From assembly GCF_021202945.1 (NCBI RefSeq), contig NZ_JAJOYR010000001.1, positions 868,001 through 932,000 of the forward strand: 64,000 nucleotides of DNA. The letters are read 5' to 3'. The notes below the pieces were generated by a model. That model was not told where the DNA came from. It searched no databases and saw only the letters and a program-made list of their open reading frames with translations. This stretch comes from Stenotrophomonas sp. SY1. GTDB taxonomy: Bacteria > Pseudomonadota > Gammaproteobacteria > Xanthomonadales > Xanthomonadaceae. Of this stretch, positions 59,798-64,000 are shown piece after piece; position 1 is the first letter of the stretch; each line of letters opens with the position of its first letter. The translations under genes were made by a program, and so were the position numbers.

Positions 59798-62428
59798 ATG
59801 CTCAATCGCTCCCTGCTTGCCCTCGCTGTCGCGGCTGCCGTTGCCGCTCCCTCCCTAGCTTCCGCCGAAACCGCCGCCAACGACAGCAAGACGCTGGAAG
59901 CGGTGCGTGTGACCGGCTCCAACATCAAGCGTACCGATACCGAAAGTGCCAATCCGGTGCAGGTGATCGAACGCCAGCAACTGGAAGAATCCGGCAAGGC
60001 CACCGTCGCCGACCTGCTGCGCTCGATCTCGGCCAACACCGGCAACGCCGCCAACGAAACCACCAACAACGGTTGGGCGTCCGGCTCTGCCGGCATCGGC
60101 CTGCGCGGGCTGTCGCAGAAGAACACGCTGGTACTGCTCAATGGCCGCCGCCTGGCCAACTACGGCTTCCCGTCCGGCGGCTTGTCGGACACCTTCGTCA
60201 ACCTCAACGCATTGCCGCTGGTCGCGGTGGAGCGCATCGAAGTGCTCAAGGACGGCGCCTCTGCGGTGTACGGCTCCGATGCGGTGGCCGGTGTGGTCAA
60301 CATCATCACCCGCCAAGGCTTTGAAGGCGCCGAAGTCGGCGTCAGCGGCGGCACTTCCGATGCCGGTGGCCTGGACCAGCAGAACCTCAAGTTCATCGGT
60401 GGCATCGGTGACCTGGACAGCGATGGCTACAACATCCTGGTCTCGCTGGAAGGCTACAACCGCGAGCGCCTGGACCAGGACCAGCGTGAGCTGACCCGTT
60501 CGGGCATCTACACCGACAAGGCCGGTGGCCGCTGGAACGGCTGGTCGGCCAAGGGCGCGCGTTACCTGATCGGCGGCAAGTCGGTGCCGATGCTCGATGC
60601 CGCCGGCAACTGCCCGGAAGGCACCGTGCTCACCGCCAGCGCACCGATCGACGGCCTGGCCGGCGATACCTGCGCCTTCAACCAGGCGCCGTACACCACG
60701 CTGATTCCCTCGACCAAGCGTTGGCAGGCCTACGTCAACGGCACGCTGCGCCTGAGCGATTCGGTCGATGCGTTCGCCGAAGTGATCTACAGCGACATCA
60801 AGGGCGCGTCCTGGTTTGGTTCCAGCCCGTTCTTCACCCTGGAAAGCGGGCGCTTCGCGCTCAATGCCGATACCGGGCTGGCCGAGCCGGTGCGCTCGAC
60901 GCTGCCGGCCAGCAATCCGTACAACCCGTACGGCGTGGCCGTGCCGATTGAGTACACGTTCTTCAATCTGGGCGGCACCATCAAGACCAACCGCTCCAAG
61001 GCCTATCGCGGCGTGCTCGGCCTGCGCGGGCAGGGCGAGAAATGGGATTGGGAAGTGGGTGCGTTCCAGGCCGCCAGCAAGGAGCGCGAAACCGTCTCCG
61101 GTGGCTTTGCCAACCGCTGGACGCTGTATGACGCGCTGGCGTCGGGCAGCTACAACCTGCTCAATCCCTCGGCGACCGATCCGTCGGTGCTGGCCGCGAT
61201 TGGCTTGAGCACGGTGCGTCCTGCCGACTCGGTGCTCAAGGGAATTGATGCCAAGGTCTCGGGGACGCTGGGTGAAACCTGGGCCGGTACGATTGGTTTC
61301 GCCGCCGGTGCTGAATGGCGCCAGGAAAAACTCGACTCGGACAACCCGTGGCAGATCGACGCCGGCCTGCAGATCCGGCCGGCGATTGCCGAAGTGCATG
61401 GCCAGCGCCAGGTCACCGCCGCCTATGCCGAAGTGAGCGTGCCGCTGCACAGCACGCTGGAACTGCAGGCCGCCGCGCGCGCTGACCACTACAGCGATTT
61501 CGGTGATGCGTTCTCGCCCAAGCTCGGTCTGCGCTGGCAGCCGCTGGACTGGCTGCTGGTACGTGCTGCGGCATCGCGTGGTTTCCGCGCGCCGTCGCTG
61601 TCGGAGAACTCGGCGTCCACCAGCATCGCCTACGGTTCGGTGGTCGATCCGTACGACCCGGATGTGCCGGGCTCGCGCCAGAACCCGACCTTCTTCACCG
61701 TCGGCAACAACAACCTGGAGCCGGAGCGCACGCGCAGCTTCAACGCCGGTGTGGTGCTGTCGCCGTGGGAGAACACCAGCCTGAGCGTGGACTATTACCG
61801 CATCAAGCTGGACAACCTGATCGGCAGTGGCAACACCACAACGCTGGTGGCCGAGAATGCGCCGATCAATGTGCTGCGTGATGCGCGCGGCAAGCTGTTG
61901 GCCGTCTACAACCGCTACCAGAACCTGAGCGAACTGCACACCTCGGGTATCGACGTGGAACTGCGCCAGCGCTGGTCCACCGCCAGTGCCGGTGATTTCG
62001 GTCTGTCGTCGGCGTTGACCTACGTCATCGACTACAAGCGCCCGCAGGTGACCGGTGGCCCGCTGGTGGATTACGCAGGCTCCAACCTCGGCCCGTCACT
62101 GCCCGATACCAAGGCCACCACCACGTTGGACTGGGCGCTGGGCGATTGGCGCACCGCGGTGACCTGGTACTACACCAGCGGTTACGACCAGGAAGGCAGC
62201 GCCGCCGCCAAGGCCGTGCAGAAGGAAGTGGCCAGTTACAGCCAGCTCGATCTGTACGTGGGCTACACCGGCATCGACAAGCTCACCGTCTACGCCAAGG
62301 TGCAGAACCTGGGTGATCGCGAGCCGCCGTACGACGCGGTGTACCCGGGCATCCGCGCCCCGTACGACTTCAGCCAGTACGACCTGCGCGGCCGCTACTA
62401 CACCGTCGGTTTCGATTACCGGTTCTGA
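59798..62428 (+). CDS. TonB-dependent receptor
   Basis: The 876-residue receptor starts at ATG 59798 ([20 protein letters not shown]); the longer frame adds a Cys-containing segment without a signal pattern. The TonB-box-like region is [16 protein letters not shown]. The plug has [36 protein letters not shown] and [20 protein letters not shown]. The barrel ends [14 protein letters not shown] with terminal Phe. It is the same general type as the receptor at 25957. The substrate is unknown; the following gene encodes a secreted M14 carboxypeptidase, hinting at peptide or nutrient use, but the two are separated by repeats. Confidence 0.87.
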   Translation: MLNRSLLALAVAAAVAAPSLASAETAANDSKTLEAVRVTGSNIKRTDTESANPVQVIERQQLEESGKATVADLLRSISANTGNAANETTNNGWASGSAGIGLRGLSQKNTLVLLNGRRLANYGFPSGGLSDTFVNLNALPLVAVERIEVLKDGASAVYGSDAVAGVVNIITRQGFEGAEVGVSGGTSDAGGLDQQNLKFIGGIGDLDSDGYNILVSLEGYNRERLDQDQRELTRSGIYTDKAGGRWNGWSAKGARYLIGGKSVPMLDAAGNCPEGTVLTASAPIDGLAGDTCAFNQAPYTTLIPSTKRWQAYVNGTLRLSDSVDAFAEVIYSDIKGASWFGSSPFFTLESGRFALNADTGLAEPVRSTLPASNPYNPYGVAVPIEYTFFNLGGTIKTNRSKAYRGVLGLRGQGEKWDWEVGAFQAASKERETVSGGFANRWTLYDALASGSYNLLNPSATDPSVLAAIGLSTVRPADSVLKGIDAKVSGTLGETWAGTIGFAAGAEWRQEKLDSDNPWQIDAGLQIRPAIAEVHGQRQVTAAYAEVSVPLHSTLELQAAARADHYSDFGDAFSPKLGLRWQPLDWLLVRAAASRGFRAPSLSENSASTSIAYGSVVDPYDPDVPGSRQNPTFFTVGNNNLEPERTRSFNAGVVLSPWENTSLSVDYYRIKLDNLIGSGNTTTLVAENAPINVLRDARGKLLAVYNRYQNLSELHTSGIDVELRQRWSTASAGDFGLSSALTYVIDYKRPQVTGGPLVDYAGSNLGPSLPDTKATTTLDWALGDWRTAVTWYYTSGYDQEGSAAAKAVQKEVASYSQLDLYVGYTGIDKLTVYAKVQNLGDREPPYDAVYPGIRAPYDFSQYDLRGRYYTVGFDYRF

Positions 62429-62432
62429 CGCA

Positions 62433-62640
62433 AAGCCCCCTCTCCCGCATGCGGGAGAGGGAACGTCCCGCATTGACTCAAGCCCCTCTCCCGCATGCGG
62501 GAGAAGGGCTGGGGTGAGGGCAGATTGGGGCATGGAGTGGTTCGGCTCCATCTACATCCGACGCCACAACCAAACGCCCGAAGCGCCCTCATCCGCCCCT
62601 ACGGGGCACCTTCTCCCACGCGTGGGAGAAGTGAACAGCT
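62433..62640. repeat. palindromic repeat cluster after the receptor gene
   Basis: The array contains two copies of ctctcccgcatgcgggagag within 62 bases, then gcgccctcatccgcccctac and gggcaccttctcccacgcgt. It belongs to the same family as the tandem repeat at 31304 and probably includes the terminator of the receptor gene. Confidence 0.7.
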
Positions 62641-62686
62641 GGCACCGCTCGCGATCCGTGCCAAACAACCGGGGAATCCGTCGCCC

Positions 62687-64000
62687 ATGTCATTCCGCTT
62701 TGTCCTTGTCCTGCTGCTCGTGGTAGCTGTCAGCGCAACACCCGCTTTCGCCCAATCCAGCTACTACTTCCCAGCCGCGCTGCAGTTCGATGCGAAGGTG
62801 CCTTCGCCGCAGCAGTTCCTCGGTTACGACATCGGCAGCCAGTACACCCGGCACGATCAACTGGTGGCCTACTTCAACGAACTGGCACGGGTATCGGACC
62901 GGGTCAAGGTCGAGGTGATCGGCCAAAGCTACGAACATCGCCCGCTGTTGCTGGTGACCATCACCTCCCCCCGCAACCATGCACGCAGCGCGCAGATCGC
63001 CGCGCAGCGGCAGGCACTGATCGACCCGGCCCAACCCGCGCCCGGCGACGATGTGCCGGCCGTGGTGTGGCTGGGTTACAGCGTGCACGGCAACGAAACC
63101 TCCAGCGGTGAAGCGGCGCTGCTTACCGCCTACTATCTGGCCGCCAACCAGGATGCGGAAACCGCATGCTGGCTGGATCAATCGGTGGTGGTCATCGATC
63201 CGGCACAGAACCCGGACGGACGCGACCGCGCCGCCAATTGGCACAACGCCTGGGGCTCGCGTCCACCGTCAGCCGACCCGGCCGACAAGGAACATGTCGA
63301 GCCGTTTCCCAGTGGCCGTGTGAATCACTACTTCACCGATCTCAACCGCGATTGGTTGGCCCTGGCGCAGCGTGACAGCTGGCCGAAGGTGGCGCAGTTC
63401 CATCGCTGGTATCCCAACATCCAGATCGACTTCCACGAGATGGGCAAGGACAGCACCTACTACTTCGAGCCTTCGCCCAAGAGCATGGAAAGCCCGCTGC
63501 TGCCCAAGTCCTCGTATGAAGCCAACCACTGGCTGGCGCGCTTCCATGCGCAGGCGCTGGATGCGCTCGGCTCGCTGTATTACACCGGCGAAAACTTCGA
63601 CAACTTCTCGCCGATCTACGGTTCCACCTACCCGGATTTCCACGGTGCCGTCGGCGTGACGGTGGAACAGGCGAGCTCACGCGGGCTGGTGCAGGAGTCG
63701 GTCAACGGCCCGCTGCATTTCAACTTCACCGTCCGCAACCAGGTTGCCACCGGCCTGGCCAGCGTGCGCGGCGCGGTGGAAGACCGCCCCCGGCTGCTTG
63801 CGCTGCAGAAGGAGTTCTTCCGCAGTGCGTTGAAGCAGGCCGCCGCCTATCCGGTGCACGACTGGGTATTCGGTGATGCGGCTGATGCGACGCTGACGAA
63901 TCAGTTGCTGGCGGTGCTGCTGCAGCATCGCATCGACGTGCATGCGTTGGCGCGCGATGTCGAGGTCGATGGCAAGCGCTTCCAGGCCGGTTCGGCCTAT
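62687..64000 (+). CDS. M14-family zinc carboxypeptidase (partial, 3' end outside window)
   Basis: The frame opens at ATG 62687 and runs to the window end, 438 codons so far. A signal peptide (MSFRFVLVLLLVVAVSATPA) precedes the M14 domain, whose zinc motif is GYSVHGNETSSGEAAL (His and Glu near residue 138). The fold continues with VVVIDPAQNPDGRDRA and DFHEMGKDSTYYFEPSP, the latter supplying another conserved His/Glu pair. The family removes C-terminal amino acids or processes peptidoglycan peptides. The missing C-terminal part prevents fuller assignment. It is probably secreted or periplasmic. Confidence 0.87.
   Translation, partial: MSFRFVLVLLLVVAVSATPAFAQSSYYFPAALQFDAKVPSPQQFLGYDIGSQYTRHDQLVAYFNELARVSDRVKVEVIGQSYEHRPLLLVTITSPRNHARSAQIAAQRQALIDPAQPAPGDDVPAVVWLGYSVHGNETSSGEAALLTAYYLAANQDAETACWLDQSVVVIDPAQNPDGRDRAANWHNAWGSRPPSADPADKEHVEPFPSGRVNHYFTDLNRDWLALAQRDSWPKVAQFHRWYPNIQIDFHEMGKDSTYYFEPSPKSMESPLLPKSSYEANHWLARFHAQALDALGSLYYTGENFDNFSPIYGSTYPDFHGAVGVTVEQASSRGLVQESVNGPLHFNFTVRNQVATGLASVRGAVEDRPRLLALQKEFFRSALKQAAAYPVHDWVFGDAADATLTNQLLAVLLQHRIDVHALARDVEVDGKRFQAGSAY

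Overview
The window looks like a chromosomal segment of a high-GC gammaproteobacterium of the Xanthomonadaceae, most probably Stenotrophomonas (S. maltophilia group). The reasons are the strongly GC3-biased codon use, the xanthomonad-type copL-copA-copB order, the divergent fabAB/dinB arrangement, the many outer-membrane TonB-dependent receptors, and short intergenic palindromes beginning GTAG that resemble the SMAG elements described in S. maltophilia. This assignment comes from reading the sequence and was not confirmed by a search.

Region 1 (1-8107) is an accessory island with visibly higher A+T and mixed codon use. On the minus strand it carries a large serine recombinase followed by two ParB-like proteins (the second runs off the left edge), an XRE repressor and an orphan mobile mystery protein A regulator. 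On the plus strand is a compact two- or three-gene module of unknown function: a soluble protein weakly resembling nucleoid-associated NdpA/YejK, a membrane-anchored protein with a 360-residue cytosolic-like head, and a small overlapping ORF. This module is the best candidate for an undescribed system. The core-like sequence resumes between about 8110 and 8680.

Region 2 (8678-22434) is a surface-protein locus. It has a PAPS-type sulfotransferase translationally coupled to a 2195-residue DUF4347/Ig-repeat autotransporter, then a PAS-LuxR regulator, then a second 1666-residue autotransporter with an extended signal peptide. Region 3 (22435-25030) holds a CBS-domain protein and two glyoxalase-fold proteins.

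Region 4 (25421-36131) is a metal locus. A CopL-like Cys/His-rich leader protein precedes a TonB-dependent receptor and two overlapping PepSY proteins, one fused to a ferredoxin/NAD(P)H reductase. Facing it is the copper-resistance operon copL-copA-copB-EF-hand-DUF411. The two CopL-like proteins share their start and an Arg-Pro-Pro-Ile-Ala C-terminus, which suggests a common leader-type regulatory mechanism.

Region 5 (36372-44160) is housekeeping: a PLP cysteine-synthase-like enzyme, oligopeptidase A, an SH3 protein, fabA-fabB, dinB and a phosphoglycolate phosphatase. Region 6 (44264-57220) covers iron, heme and cobalamin. A Fur box precedes a FepA-like receptor, an IroE-like esterase, a YncE-like propeller and an HmuTUV-type ABC importer. 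Convergent to these is btuB with a cobalamin riboswitch, and divergent from btuB is the overlapping cobT-cobC-cobS operon.

Region 7 (57382-64000) contains a TfoX C-terminal-domain protein, a free-methionine-sulfoxide reductase-like GAF protein, a phasin, QueD, another TonB-dependent receptor and a truncated M14 carboxypeptidase. Many intergenic gaps hold palindromic or tandem repeats. I saw no rRNA, tRNA, CRISPR array or intact insertion sequence.
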